DNA of 64,000 nt from Rhodoplanes sp. (GCF_013377085.1 NZ_JACAAX010000002.1:62001-126000), one strand, 5' to 3'. Positions 1 to 9,927 are shown, counted from the first letter of the stretch. The notes: generated from the sequence alone by a model not told the origin. A program made the numbers and translations.

Positions 1-19
1 TCCGCAGTGGAGAGATGTC

Positions 20-1009
<990 letters not shown>

Positions 1010-1031
1010 TCGCCTCGACGAGATATCCGCC

Positions 1032-1181
1032 TCACGGCGGGTCGGACGACACCGGCGGCCGGTCCTCGATCGAGGGCCGGCCGTTCGTTTTGGCACGCCG
1101 CACCGAGACGAGCTGCCACACCGCAAAGGCGACTGCACTGCCGGTGAACAGCACCTCGATGGCGACCAGCGGCCAGTCCAT
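1032..1181 (-). CDS. Small single-span membrane protein, unknown
   Basis: A 49-residue reading frame begins MDWPLVAIEVLF and carries one hydrophobic segment (about residues 4-25), followed by a basic stretch (VRRAK) and a polar proline-rich tail. An AAAAGG motif seven bases before the ATG supports translation. It lies 21 bases after a second small membrane protein on the same strand, and a larger one is further upstream, so the three probably form one transcript converging on cysK. No family is recognised. The size and composition would fit an accessory subunit or a regulator of a membrane complex, but that is conjecture. Confidence 0.55.
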   Translation of the reverse strand: MDWPLVAIEVLFTGSAVAFAVWQLVSVRRAKTNGRPSIEDRPPVSSDPP

Positions 1182-1202
1182 CGGATCGCCTTTTCGCGCG
1201 GC

Positions 1203-1391
1203 TCAGCGGGCCGGCGGCCGGCCGGACCGGGCGGTGGGCCGAACCGGGGCCGAAGCCGGCGCGGACGCGTCGCCACCCGGCTGCGGGGCGCGCGGCCGCC
1301 GCAGCGTCGCCAGCTCGCGAAACGCGAACCCGAAGACCACGGCGAGGGCGAGGATCAGCTCGACCAGGACCAGACTCGAATCGCCGTCCAT
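1203..1391 (-). CDS. Small single-span membrane protein, unknown
   Basis: The protein has 62 residues. One hydrophobic helix (about residues 6-25) is followed by a charged RELATLRRPR segment and a disordered tail rich in proline, alanine and arginine. It sits between two other minus-strand membrane-protein genes at short distance, and its topology (short N-terminus, helix, basic then disordered tail) is like that of the 49-residue downstream gene, suggesting related roles. No domain is recognised. High-GC DNA yields spurious frames easily, so the main support is the membrane-plus-basic pattern and the operon-like spacing. Confidence 0.5.
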   Translation of the reverse strand: MDGDSSLVLVELILALAVVFGFAFRELATLRRPRAPQPGGDASAPASAPVRPTARSGRPPAR

Positions 1392-1423
1392 GCGTCCTCC
1401 GTCCGGCCGGATGCCTCCGGTCC

Positions 1424-1915
1424 TCAGCGGGCGCCGCGCCTGCGCGGAATGCCGCCGTCGGGCGGGCCGGGATCGTTGGCCGGCCTGCCGACATAGGACG
1501 GCGTCTTCGCGACGGCCGTCGTCGCGGCCGCCGGCCCGGCCTTCGCCTCTGCCGCCGCGGCCTCGGCGACCGCGAGATCGCTCATCCGGTAGCTGGTCCG
1601 CAGGCTCATCCAGGTGCCGTAGGCGGCAAGAAGCGCCAGCACGCCGGCGAGATCGAACCAGGACAGCAGCTCCTCGCCGTCCAGCACGAGAAACAGCACC
1701 GCCGTCTTGAGGCCCGCATAGGCGAGGAAGAACAGGATCACGGGCCGCATGATCTCGCCGAAGGCGGCGACCGAACGCAGTCCCGGCTCGGTCGGGACGA
1801 TGCCGCGAGCCGCGGCGGCGGCGCGGGCAGCCAGCACCCGGCGCTTGTGGGCGAAGCCGGCGAGCAGCAACACGGCCGCTGCCGCGAAGAAGGCGGTGCC
1901 GATCCAGTTCTGCAT
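1424..1915 (-). CDS. Multi-span membrane protein, unknown
   Basis: The 163-residue protein begins with a membrane helix (residues 5-22), then a basic cytoplasmic stretch (HKRRVLAARAAAAARG) and two more helices around residues 55-75 and 84-105. The alanine-rich C-terminal third contains little secondary-structure signal. GGGAG lies eight bases before the ATG. It is the first gene of a probable three-gene minus-strand unit of small membrane proteins. I do not recognise the family. The helix arrangement suggests an integral inner-membrane protein with a cytoplasmic tail; no catalytic motif is visible. Confidence 0.65.
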   Translation of the reverse strand: MQNWIGTAFFAAAAVLLLAGFAHKRRVLAARAAAAARGIVPTEPGLRSVAAFGEIMRPVILFFLAYAGLKTAVLFLVLDGEELLSWFDLAGVLALLAAYGTWMSLRTSYRMSDLAVAEAAAAEAKAGPAAATTAVAKTPSYVGRPANDPGPPDGGIPRRRGAR

Positions 1916-2262
1916 GGCGCGCTCCCGATAATCCGATCTTTTGCGGTCAGCGCATCATGACCCCGGCACAAAGGCAAATCACAGGGCCGGGACCGTGCCG
2001 GACCCGCCGCGAAACGGAACCGGCGGTACTGCCAGGACGGACCGAACGAGATCGACCACAGAACGTCCGTCTCGGCCCCGACCTAACCCCGACGGGCAAT
2101 TCCTCCCTGCGCGCTCTCCCTGATTGTTTTTGTTTCTCCTGGCTCTAGCATCGTCGGTGCGGGGGTCGCCTCCGCTGTGTCCGGCACGCCGAGCCCCCGC
2201 CCGTCCGGATCCTCGACCGACAGCGCTGGCGTTCGACAACGTTGGACATGAGGAGAGGAACA

Positions 2263-2685
2263 ATGACGAGATGGCTGCGGGGCTTCACCGCCGTCGTCGC
2301 CGTGCTGGCGGCTGGAACGATGTCGTTGTCGTTCGACGCCGTCGCCCAGAGCGGCAAATCGCGCCAGAAACAACGCCCCCCGACCGTCAGCTTCAAGGAG
2401 GACATTTTCCCGATCCTGAAGGGCCGGTGTCTCGACTGCCACCAGCCGGGCGGCGCCGGCTTTGACGCCAGCGGCCTCGACCTGCGGACCCATGCGGGCC
2501 TGATGAAGGGTACCAAGTTCGGCCCGATGGTGGTGAAGGGCGATCCCGACGGATCGAGCCTGATGGCCCTGCTCGACTGGCGGGTGAAGCCGGAGATCCG
2601 GATGCCGCATGGCATGAAGAAGCTCTCCACCTGCGACCGCGACGCCATCCGCCACTGGATTCAGGAAGGCGCGCTCGACAATTAG
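2263..2685 (+). CDS. Secreted monohaem cytochrome c (PSCyt1-like)
   Basis: This is a 140-residue exported protein with an N-terminal signal (MTRWLRG, hydrophobic core, cleavage probable near AQS) and one c-type haem site, CLDCH, about residue 56. The surrounding pattern, FKEDIFPILKGRCLDCH, then GLDLRTHAGLM, GDPDGSSL, a methionine-proline pair (RMPHGM) as possible distal ligand, and a final RHWIQEGA, resembles the planctomycete-type cytochrome c domain. The start is ATG at 2263 because AGGAGAGG precedes it; an in-frame ATG seven codons earlier lacks such a site. Its expected role is periplasmic electron transfer, but no oxidase or dehydrogenase partner gene lies beside it, so the redox partner is unknown. 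Confidence 0.85.
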   Translation: MTRWLRGFTAVVAVLAAGTMSLSFDAVAQSGKSRQKQRPPTVSFKEDIFPILKGRCLDCHQPGGAGFDASGLDLRTHAGLMKGTKFGPMVVKGDPDGSSLMALLDWRVKPEIRMPHGMKKLSTCDRDAIRHWIQEGALDN

Positions 2686-3015
2686 AGTTTGGGCTTTTCA
2701 ATCAGGAGTTTTGAAGTCGGGCCTGCCTGTTTCAGGCAGATCGACTGCAGTGTCCGGCGACGGGTTCCGGCCGTTCGGGGTCGCGCCGAACGATGTCCTC
2801 GCGATGTGACCGGGTTTGGCCGGGCGGGGCAGTGTGCGGCAGGCAATTCGGCGTGGCTTCGTGCGAGGAGCACCTCGCGCGAGGCGGAACAGGGCATCGC
2901 AGTGCGCCGCACGCGGCCGTGCGGCGTGGCGTCGCGCGAGAAGCGGCGGCGAACCGAACATTAACAGGCATCCGCTAGGGTCGCGGCTCGGCAGCCGTGC
3001 AGCGGAGGGGATGCG
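2686..3015. other. Intergenic region, no gene seen
   Basis: About 330 bases separate the cytochrome from the flippase. I see no convincing reading frame, no strong hairpin with a T-run, and no copy of the palindromic repeats found elsewhere. The end (CGGAGGGG) is the ribosome-binding site of the TTG-started flippase gene. An unidentified promoter for that gene probably lies here. Confidence 0.5.
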
Positions 3016-4407
3016 TTGGCCTTGACGGAGACCGACCACGGCCGCGGCCTTTCGCTCGCCCGGCTGGCCGCCCGCCTGACGGCACGCCTGACCGCCTGGC
3101 GGCGGGACGGAAGCGACCGCTCGGTGGCGCAGCGCAGCGCCGGCTCGGCCTTCCTGATCCGGGTGGCGAGCGCCGGCATCATCTTCGTCACCCAGATCCT
3201 GCTGGCCCGCTGGATGGGCCGCTTCGAGTTCGGCATCTACGTCGCCGTCTGGGCCTGGGCCAGCGTGCTCGGCCCGCTCGCCCCGCTCGGCCTCGCCTAT
3301 TCGGCCCAGCGCTTCATCCCGGAATACCGGATGCACAACGACGGCGACGGCCTGCGCGGCTTCGTCGCCGGCGGCCGGGCGCTGTGCTTCGGCTTCGGCC
3401 TGGTCGCCGGCGTGCTGCTGGCGAGCGCGGTCTGGTTGCTCGGCGACCGGGTGCCGCAAGGCTTCGTCGTCCCCTTCCTGATCGCCGCCGCGACCCTGCC
3501 GATCTTCTCGCTCAGCATGACCCAGGACGGCATTGCCCGCTCGTTCGACTGGATCGCCCTCGCGCTGGTGCCGCTGTTCATCGTCCAGCCGGTGATGATC
3601 CTCGCCGTGATGGGCGGCCTGCACGCCGGCGGCGGCCCGATCGACGCCGTCGCGGCGCTGGCGGTCACCGGCGGCGCCATGTGGCTCGTCACCATCGCCC
3701 AAGCCGTGCTGATCGGCCGGCGGATGCGCCGAGCCGTGCCGACCGGCCCGCGCCGCTTCGACGTCGGCTACTGGCTGAAGACGTCTCTGCCGATCTTCCT
3801 GGTCGACAGCTTCTTCGTGCTGCTGTTCTACGTCGACATCCTGGTGCTGCAGCTCTTCGTCGGCCCGCAGGACGTGGCGATCTACTACGCGGCCAGCAAG
3901 ACGCTGTCGCTCGTCCACTTCATCTCGTATGCGGTCGGCGCCGCGGTGGCGCACCGCTTCAGCGCCTATCACGTCGCCGGCGAGCGCACCAAGCTCGAGG
4001 GGTTCATCGCCGACGCGATCCGCTGGACGTTCTGGCCGACGCTCGCCTTCGGGCTGCTGCTGTTGGCGCTCGGCAAGCCGATCCTGATGCTGTTCGGGCC
4101 CGGCTTCGACGCCGGCTATCCGCTGATCGGGATCATCATGATCGGGCTTCTCGCACGCGGCGCCGTCGGGCCGGCGGACCGGCTGCTCAACATGACCGGG
4201 AACCAGCCGCTGTGCGCCGCCGTCTACGCGCTCGCGCTCGCCACCAATGTCGTGCTCTGCGTGGTGCTGATCCCGCGCCACGGCATCTTCGGCGCCGCCT
4301 TCGCGACCGCCGGGGCCGTGGTGGTCGAATCGCTGCTGCTGTTCCTGGCGGTGAAGCGGCGCCTCCATCTCCACGCCTTCATCTGGCGTCCACGCGGGCG
4401 CGGCTGA
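3016..4407 (+). CDS. Polysaccharide/lipopolysaccharide flippase (MOP superfamily)
   Basis: The 463-residue protein is an integral membrane transporter with about 12-14 predicted helices after a basic cytoplasmic N-terminus. The pattern FLIRVASAGIIFVTQILLARWMG near residue 50 is typical of Wzx/MurJ-related polysaccharide biosynthesis proteins, which move lipid-linked glycans across the inner membrane. The start is a TTG with GGAGGGG five bases upstream; the overlapping ATG at 3011 is closed at once by TGA. A CelD-type acetyltransferase gene follows after three bases, so the pair probably exports and modifies a surface glycan. No glycosyltransferases are adjacent, so the substrate cannot be named. 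Confidence 0.85.
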   Translation: MALTETDHGRGLSLARLAARLTARLTAWRRDGSDRSVAQRSAGSAFLIRVASAGIIFVTQILLARWMGRFEFGIYVAVWAWASVLGPLAPLGLAYSAQRFIPEYRMHNDGDGLRGFVAGGRALCFGFGLVAGVLLASAVWLLGDRVPQGFVVPFLIAAATLPIFSLSMTQDGIARSFDWIALALVPLFIVQPVMILAVMGGLHAGGGPIDAVAALAVTGGAMWLVTIAQAVLIGRRMRRAVPTGPRRFDVGYWLKTSLPIFLVDSFFVLLFYVDILVLQLFVGPQDVAIYYAASKTLSLVHFISYAVGAAVAHRFSAYHVAGERTKLEGFIADAIRWTFWPTLAFGLLLLALGKPILMLFGPGFDAGYPLIGIIMIGLLARGAVGPADRLLNMTGNQPLCAAVYALALATNVVLCVVLIPRHGIFGAAFATAGAVVVESLLLFLAVKRRLHLHAFIWRPRGRG

Positions 4408-4410
4408 GCC

Positions 4411-5547
4411 ATGCCGACGACCGCCCGCTCCGCCTTCCGGACCGAGTGGCGGCCGCTCGTCGGGCTCGCCGGCGACGCCGCGCTGCGGACCGAATGGGAC
4501 GCGCTCGCGGAGCGCGCCGTCGAGCCGAACGTGTTCTACACGCCTGCCGTGGCGCTCGCCTGCGCGCCCCTCTATGGGCACGGCGTCGGCGCCGTACTGG
4601 TGCGCGATGCCGGCGGCCGGCTCGCCGGCCTGTTTCCGCTTCGGGCGAGCCGCACCCGCTGGGGCGTGCCGATCCCCGTGCTGATCGGCTGGACGCATCC
4701 CTTCGCGCCGCTCGGCACGCCGCTCGTCGATCCCGCCGACCCGCAGGGCGTCGTCGCCGCGACGCTCGATCATCTCGCTCGCAAAAGTGCGACGACGCTG
4801 CTGCTGCCTTACCTCGCAGACAACGGTCCGGTCGCCGTGGCCCTCGGCGCCGTGCTGATCGCCAGCGGCCGGCGTATGGCGATCTTCGATCGCCACGCCC
4901 GCGCCGAGCTGGTGCGCCCGGCCAGTCCCGACGCTGGGCCGGCCGTCGTCGATCCACGCCGCAAGGAGCACGCCCGCCAGCGCCGCCGGCTCGCCGAGCG
5001 CGGCACGCTCACCTTCGACCTCACCGCGGGCGAGGCGACGGTTGCGGCCTTGGCGGACTTCCTCGATCTCGAAGCGAGCGGCTGGAAGGGCACGGCCGGC
5101 ACCGCGGCGATCGCGAGCCCGGCCCAGCGCGCCCTGATCGAGACGGCCGTCGCGGGTCTCGCGGCCGAAGGCCACGCCAGCATTGCGCGACTGCGGCTCG
5201 ACGGGCGCACCGTGGCGGCCGGAATCGTGCTGGCGAGCGGCGGCGGCACCTGGTTCTGGAAGACCGCCTATGACGAGACGCTGGCGAAGTTCTCGCCGGG
5301 CGTTCTTCTCGCCCTCGACCTGTCCGACGCGCTGCTGCGCGACGCGCGCATCACCGTGGTCGACTCCTGTGCGGTCGCCGGCCACCCGATGATCGACCGG
5401 CTGTGGGCGGACCGCCGGGTGCTCTCCGACCGGCTGATCGCGCTGCGGCCGGGCGGCGCCGGCTTCACGCTCGCCTACCGGCTGGAAGGGCTCCGCCGCG
5501 CCGCCATCGCAACCGCGAAGGCAGCCCGCGACCGGCTGCGACGATAA
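4411..5547 (+). CDS. CelD/BcsL-type GNAT acetyltransferase
   Basis: The 378-residue cytoplasmic protein has the architecture of the BioF2-like (Acetyltransf_6) group: an N-terminal segment with EWDALAERA and FYTP, a central basic HARQRRRLAERG linker near residue 190, and a C-terminal GNAT fold with FLDLEASGWKGTAG, then WFWKTAYDETLAKFSPG near residue 285. Relatives act in exopolysaccharide or cellulose modification. Translational coupling to the upstream flippase (three-base gap) supports a role in making or decorating a surface polysaccharide. The acceptor sugar or amine is unknown. Confidence 0.8.
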   Translation: MPTTARSAFRTEWRPLVGLAGDAALRTEWDALAERAVEPNVFYTPAVALACAPLYGHGVGAVLVRDAGGRLAGLFPLRASRTRWGVPIPVLIGWTHPFAPLGTPLVDPADPQGVVAATLDHLARKSATTLLLPYLADNGPVAVALGAVLIASGRRMAIFDRHARAELVRPASPDAGPAVVDPRRKEHARQRRRLAERGTLTFDLTAGEATVAALADFLDLEASGWKGTAGTAAIASPAQRALIETAVAGLAAEGHASIARLRLDGRTVAAGIVLASGGGTWFWKTAYDETLAKFSPGVLLALDLSDALLRDARITVVDSCAVAGHPMIDRLWADRRVLSDRLIALRPGGAGFTLAYRLEGLRRAAIATAKAARDRLRR

Positions 5548-5581
5548 CCGGCACTCGTCGCTGCGACCGTCTGCCCGCCTA

Positions 5582-6196
5582 TTACCTGATCGTCACCTGC
5601 TGCGTCATGCCCCACTGGTGCGGCTGACCGGCCGCCGGCCCCGCCGCATCGGAGCGCTGGTCGGGGGCGGCCAGGATGAGGGCCCAGAAGACCCGGTACT
5701 TGGTGCTCGGCGCGTAGACGGCGCCGATGCCCATGCGGGTCGCCTCCTTGGACAGCATGTTGGCGCGGTGGGGCGGCGAATCGCGCCAGCCCGAGAAGGC
5801 CTCGGCGAGCGTGTGATAGCCGGCCGAGACGTTCTCGACCGCCATCCTGGCATCGAAGCCGGAGGTCGTCATGCGGGTCTTGAAATCACGCCCGACATTG
5901 TGGTCGAGCTTGTTCTTGGCGGCCATGGCGCCGGCCTGCTCCTGCGCCAGCCGCATCAGCACCGGGTCGAGCGCGACGACGCCGAGCCCGTTGTTGCGGC
6001 GATAGCCGGAGATCATCGAGGCGGCGGCGACCGGATCGAGCTGCCCCCCCTTGGTGAGGTTCTGATAGAAGCTCGGCTCGTCTTGCGACGGATCGCGGTC
6101 CGAGGCGCAGCCGGCCAGCGCCAGCGCGGCGCCGCCGCCGATCAAGAGGACGATGTCGCGCCGGCGCGGCCGGAACGGGTGCAAGGCGGACGTCAT
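5582..6196 (-). CDS. CAP-domain (SCP-like) lipoprotein
   Basis: A 204-residue precursor begins with a basic N-region and a hydrophobic core ending in a lipobox (LALAGC, cysteine near residue 30), so it should be lipidated and held in the periplasm. The rest is a CAP/SCP1 domain: EQAGAMAAKNKLDHN, then FDARMAVENVSAGY, then WRDSPPHRANML, containing the usual histidine and glutamate positions, and a final YRVFWALILAAP strand. Its ATG overlaps the stop of the upstream mechanosensitive channel gene by four bases (ATGA), so the two are translationally coupled. The molecular activity of bacterial CAP proteins is poorly defined; an envelope-associated role is likely. Confidence 0.88.
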   Translation of the reverse strand: MTSALHPFRPRRRDIVLLIGGGAALALAGCASDRDPSQDEPSFYQNLTKGGQLDPVAAASMISGYRRNNGLGVVALDPVLMRLAQEQAGAMAAKNKLDHNVGRDFKTRMTTSGFDARMAVENVSAGYHTLAEAFSGWRDSPPHRANMLSKEATRMGIGAVYAPSTKYRVFWALILAAPDQRSDAAGPAAGQPHQWGMTQQVTIR

Positions 6197-8655
6197 CGCG
6201 TCGGCTCCTCGAGCAGGATCGGGCCGGGCACGCGCTCGTCGTGCGGCGGATAGGGAATCTTGATGCCGGCCTCGCGGAACTCTCGCAGCACAGCGACGTG
6301 CAGGTCGCTCTTCACCGAGAGGCCGTTCTCGACATTGGCGAGGATGCAGCGCAGCTCGAAGTCGAGCCCGATCTCGCCGAAGCCGAGCAGATAGACGCTG
6401 GGCGGCGGCGCCCGCAGCACCAGCGGATGGGCGCGGGCGCAGCCGACCAGGATGTCGCGGACCCGCTCGACGTCGCTGTCATAGGCGACCCGCAGCTTCA
6501 CGGAGACGCGGCCGAGCGTGTTGCCGTGCGTCCAGTTCTTCACCGCGCTGGTGATGAACTCGGAGTTCGGGATGATCACGCTGGCGCGGTCGAAGGTCTC
6601 GATCTCGGTGGCCCGCACGCTGATCTTGCGCACGAAGCCTTCCTCGCTCTTCACCACCACCCAGTCGCCGACCCGGATCGGCCGCTCGGCCAGCAGGATC
6701 AGGCCCGACACGAAGTTCGACACGATCGACTGCAGGCCGAAGCCGATGCCGACCGAGAGGGCGCCGGCGATCAGGGCGATCTTCTGCAGGTCGATGCCGA
6801 CGGCGCCGAGCACGGCGGCGAGCACGCCGATCAAGCCGGCATAGCCGAACAGCGTCGAGATCGAGTGCTGCAGGCCGGGATCGAGCGCGGTGCGCGGCAG
6901 GAAGCTCGTCTCCAGCCAGCGCTGCGCGCCCCGCACGGCGAGCACGCCGAGCAGCAGGATGGCGATGGCGCCGAGGATCGTCTGGATCGAGATGGTGACG
7001 CCGCCGACCTGCCAGCCGAACGCCGCCTCGGCGAGCTTCGTCAGCACGTCGTCGGCGAACACGCCCCAGGGGCCGAGCACGGCCAGGATGGCGAGCACCA
7101 GCACGGACAGCCGGATCACGGCCGAGAGCAGCGTCGCGATCAGGTCGAGGCCGCGCGGCGACAGGCCGAGCAGCGCCGCGAACGCGCGGCCGCGCTCGCT
7201 GGCGCTGGACAGCACCTGGGTGAACAGCGCGTCGACGAAGGCGTCGACGATGACGAGCGCACCGGCGAGCGTCAGCACGATCACCAGCCGGCTGGCGACG
7301 AAGGCGGAGAGCGCGATGTAGCCGACGACCAGCGGCACCAGGATGGCGGCGACGAACAGGCCGAGCAGCACCCGCACGACGCTCAGGCCCGGGCCCGACG
7401 GCGTCTCGTCGACGACGCTGCCCTTGGCGGTCCGCCACATGAAGTCGAAGGAGAGCCCCGCGATGACGATGGAGAGGAGCGCGCTGGTCGCGACCGTCAG
7501 GGCGATCGGCGCCGTCGTGGTCTTGTGCAGCAGATTGAGGAAGTAAGCGGCGCCGAGCGCACGCGACGCCCAGGTGAGGTGCGCCGTCGCCCGCGACGCC
7601 TCGGCGTCGGACCAGCCGAACAGCCGCCGGCTCGGCTGGTCGGCCGCGAACAGCGCATGCGCCACCGCGCGGCCCGAGCTGGCGGTCAGGACCGACAGCG
7701 CGAGGCCGATGCCGAGCGCCTTGATCCAGGCCGGCATCAGGCCGAAATTCTCCAGCACCAGCACCGTCACCAGCACGGCGCCCGGCATCGTCACGGCGTA
7801 GCCGACCAGCACCATGACGGCCTGATAGGCGCGGTCGAACCGCACCGCCAAGCCCTCGTCGACCATGCGATGGCGCAGCCAGCGCAGCAGCAGCACGGCG
7901 GCGAGGCCGAAGCCGAGCAGCGTCAGGGCGGCGCCGATCAGGCTGCCCTGGCTGGCGGACGTGCTCGCATACATCCACCAGGCGCGCAGGAGCTGGACGA
8001 TCCGTCCCGTCTCCGACGGCAGCGCATCCCTCACATCGGTCCAGAAGGTGTGGCTGAACAGGCCAGCGTTGCGGGCGAACAACTCGCGGGTGAACAGGCC
8101 ACGGCGCAGATCCGTCACCTTCTCGCTCGCCTCGTCGGCCCGCACCGTCAGGAGGCGGGCCTGCTTGAGCGCGGCCTCGATGTCGCCCTGGCGCTTGACC
8201 AGCTTGGCGCGCTCGGCGGCGACGCCGGCGTCCTCCTTGGGCTCGTCGTCCTCGGGCGCATCGCCGAGCTGCTTGAGCTGGGCGGTCGCCTGGTTGGCCT
8301 CGTCCTCCAGCGACGCGATGGTGTCGCGCAGCTCGGACCGCATCGGAGTCAGGCGACGGCGCATCTCGGCGAGCGGCTCGTCGAAATGAAAGTCCGCGGC
8401 CAGCGCCTTCTCGATCTCCTCCAGCGCCGTCTTGGCCGACTCGAGATTGGCGACGACCGCCGGCTGTTGCGGCGCCGGCTGGGCCGGCGTGGTCGACGCG
8501 GCCGGCTTGGGCGGCGCTGGCTTGGCGCCCTGGGCGACGGCCGCGCCGCCGAACCATGCGGTCGCCAGCACCAACACGGCCAGCGCCAGCGTGGCGAGTG
8601 GCGCGCGGGCGGCGCGCCGCCCGATGCGGCGCTTCGGCCGTTCCGTCTCCTGCAT
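6193..8655 (-). CDS. DUF3772 mechanosensitive ion channel (MscS/MscK type)
   Basis: The 820-residue inner-membrane channel releases solutes during hypo-osmotic shock. In order it has a signal-like N-terminus after a basic region, a low-complexity Ala/Pro/Gln linker, a periplasmic helical DUF3772 domain (about residues 75-210), roughly ten membrane helices, and the MscS pore and beta domain. The last is marked by VGIGFGLQSIVSNFVSG then ERPIRVGDWV near residue 645. The start at 8655 was chosen because a signal sequence follows directly; the open frame continues much further upstream but with no coding character. It is preceded by a small membrane protein gene (32-base gap) and overlaps the CAP lipoprotein gene. 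Confidence 0.9.
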   Translation of the reverse strand: MQETERPKRRIGRRAARAPLATLALAVLVLATAWFGGAAVAQGAKPAPPKPAASTTPAQPAPQQPAVVANLESAKTALEEIEKALAADFHFDEPLAEMRRRLTPMRSELRDTIASLEDEANQATAQLKQLGDAPEDDEPKEDAGVAAERAKLVKRQGDIEAALKQARLLTVRADEASEKVTDLRRGLFTRELFARNAGLFSHTFWTDVRDALPSETGRIVQLLRAWWMYASTSASQGSLIGAALTLLGFGLAAVLLLRWLRHRMVDEGLAVRFDRAYQAVMVLVGYAVTMPGAVLVTVLVLENFGLMPAWIKALGIGLALSVLTASSGRAVAHALFAADQPSRRLFGWSDAEASRATAHLTWASRALGAAYFLNLLHKTTTAPIALTVATSALLSIVIAGLSFDFMWRTAKGSVVDETPSGPGLSVVRVLLGLFVAAILVPLVVGYIALSAFVASRLVIVLTLAGALVIVDAFVDALFTQVLSSASERGRAFAALLGLSPRGLDLIATLLSAVIRLSVLVLAILAVLGPWGVFADDVLTKLAEAAFGWQVGGVTISIQTILGAIAILLLGVLAVRGAQRWLETSFLPRTALDPGLQHSISTLFGYAGLIGVLAAVLGAVGIDLQKIALIAGALSVGIGFGLQSIVSNFVSGLILLAERPIRVGDWVVVKSEEGFVRKISVRATEIETFDRASVIIPNSEFITSAVKNWTHGNTLGRVSVKLRVAYDSDVERVRDILVGCARAHPLVLRAPPPSVYLLGFGEIGLDFELRCILANVENGLSVKSDLHVAVLREFREAGIKIPYPPHDERVPGPILLEEPTR

Positions 8656-8687
8656 CCCCCGCCCCCGTGGTCTCTCGGCCTGCCGGA

Positions 8688-9080
8688 TCACCGGCGCCCG
8701 GCGGTCGCCCGCACCGGAACCCGACCGTCGGCCCCCGCCTCGGCCGCGACCTCGGCCGCCGTCACCCGGGCGCCCGCCCCGCGCTCCGGTCCGCCGTCCT
8801 GCCCGCCGATCCGCATGATGGCGCTGCCCATCACCCAGCTTCCCAGCGTGATCGCGAAGCCGAACAGCAGCAGCCCCACCGCCACCACGGGCGACTGGTC
8901 GCCCAGCACCAGGCTGCGCAGCCGATGCGCGTCGAGCGCGAGCAGCGCGGCCACCGCCAGCATGGCGATAAGCAATCCGAAGGCGAGGTTGATGGCGAGC
9001 AGCCGCAGCAACGGCTGCCGCAGCAGCCGGGCCGGGCCCGAAACGCGAACGTCCTGCCGGGTCGAATCCTGGTGCACCAT
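8688..9080 (-). CDS. Small two-helix membrane protein, unknown
   Basis: The 130-residue protein has two clear hydrophobic helices (about residues 22-48 and 64-86) separated by a short DAHRLRSLVLGD loop, then an alanine/glycine-rich disordered C-terminus. It lies 32 bases upstream of the MscS-type channel on the same strand and is probably its operon partner. No family was recognised. The helices and spacing are good support for a real gene; the function is not known. Confidence 0.65.
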   Translation of the reverse strand: MVHQDSTRQDVRVSGPARLLRQPLLRLLAINLAFGLLIAMLAVAALLALDAHRLRSLVLGDQSPVVAVGLLLFGFAITLGSWVMGSAIMRIGGQDGGPERGAGARVTAAEVAAEAGADGRVPVRATAGRR

Positions 9081-9348
9081 GGGGGTCCTCCGCCGGGCGT
9101 GCCGTCGGCCCGCCGCAATCCTTATGGCCCAACCGGAATCGCCGTGTCGAGCCGCCCTCCGACTGGGCCGGATTCACGGCAGAAGCATGGAGGATCGAAG
9201 GATCGAGGCTGCGACGGATGGAGCGACGGCCGCGGCCCGGCGGAGACGTACGCACCGGGCACGGTCGGCACGCAGATCCCGGAGGGATCGATGATGCGGG
9301 GAATTGCGAGGAAGAACGGAGCGAGCGCCGGGCAGCCCTCTCGGCGGC

Positions 9349-9927
9349 CTAGTTGCCACCACCTGAGAAAACCGCACGCAACTCGCGGTCGGGACCGAGG
9401 TCCTCGATGCTCTCGATGGCCAGAAGCTCGGCCAGGCGCGTGCGGGCGCGGTTGACGCGGCTCTTGATGGTTCCGACCGCGCAGCCGCAGATCTCGGCCG
9501 CTTCCTCGTAGGAGAAGCCCGACGCCCCGACCAGCACCAACGCCTCGCGCTGATCGGACGGCAGCTTGCCGAGCGCCTCGCGGAACTCCTCGAACTCGAC
9601 GCGGCTCGACTGCTCGGGCTGCGTCTTCATGCTGTCCGCATAGGTTCCGTCGCTGTCCGGCACCTCGCGGCGCCGCTTGCGATACTCGGACCGAAACAGG
9701 TTGCGCAGGATGGTGAACAGCCAAGCCGACATGTTGGTGCCGGGCTCGAACGAATCGAGATTGGACCAGGCGCGCAGCAGCGTCTCCTGGACGAGATCGT
9801 CGGCGCGGTCGACATTGGCGGAGAGCGAGATCGCGAAGGCACGCAGAGACGGCACGGCCGCGAGCATCGCCTCGCGCACGGACGCGTCGTCTCGCGACGA
9901 TGCGCGGCCGGAGGGGTCTCGACTCAT
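9349..9927 (-). CDS. ecfG: General stress response ECF sigma factor (EcfG)
   Basis: The 192-residue sigma-70 family factor has regions 2 and 4 only. Region 2 carries RADDLVQETLLRAWSNLDSFEPGTNMSAWLF split over residues 40-72; region 4 carries LPSDQREALVLVGASGFSYEEAAEI and GTIKSRVNRAR (residues 123-165), the usual EcfG form. It directs polymerase to GGAAC-N16/17-CGTT promoters of the alphaproteobacterial general stress response. It overlaps nepR by four bases and is divergent from phyR. The anti-sigma factor NepR holds it inactive until phosphorylated PhyR sequesters NepR. Exact EcfG sites within 6 kb support the assignment. Confidence 0.95.
   Translation of the reverse strand: MSRDPSGRASSRDDASVREAMLAAVPSLRAFAISLSANVDRADDLVQETLLRAWSNLDSFEPGTNMSAWLFTILRNLFRSEYRKRRREVPDSDGTYADSMKTQPEQSSRVEFEEFREALGKLPSDQREALVLVGASGFSYEEAAEICGCAVGTIKSRVNRARTRLAELLAIESIEDLGPDRELRAVFSGGGN

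Noticed and set aside
2698-5385. Long minus-strand open frame opposite the flippase and acetyltransferase
   Set aside because: Composition is that of an antisense shadow, and the plus-strand proteins have clear family features.
6241-9294. Long plus-strand open frame of about 1000 codons
   Set aside because: It is antisense to the MscS-type channel, has low-complexity His/Gln/Arg composition and no domain signature.
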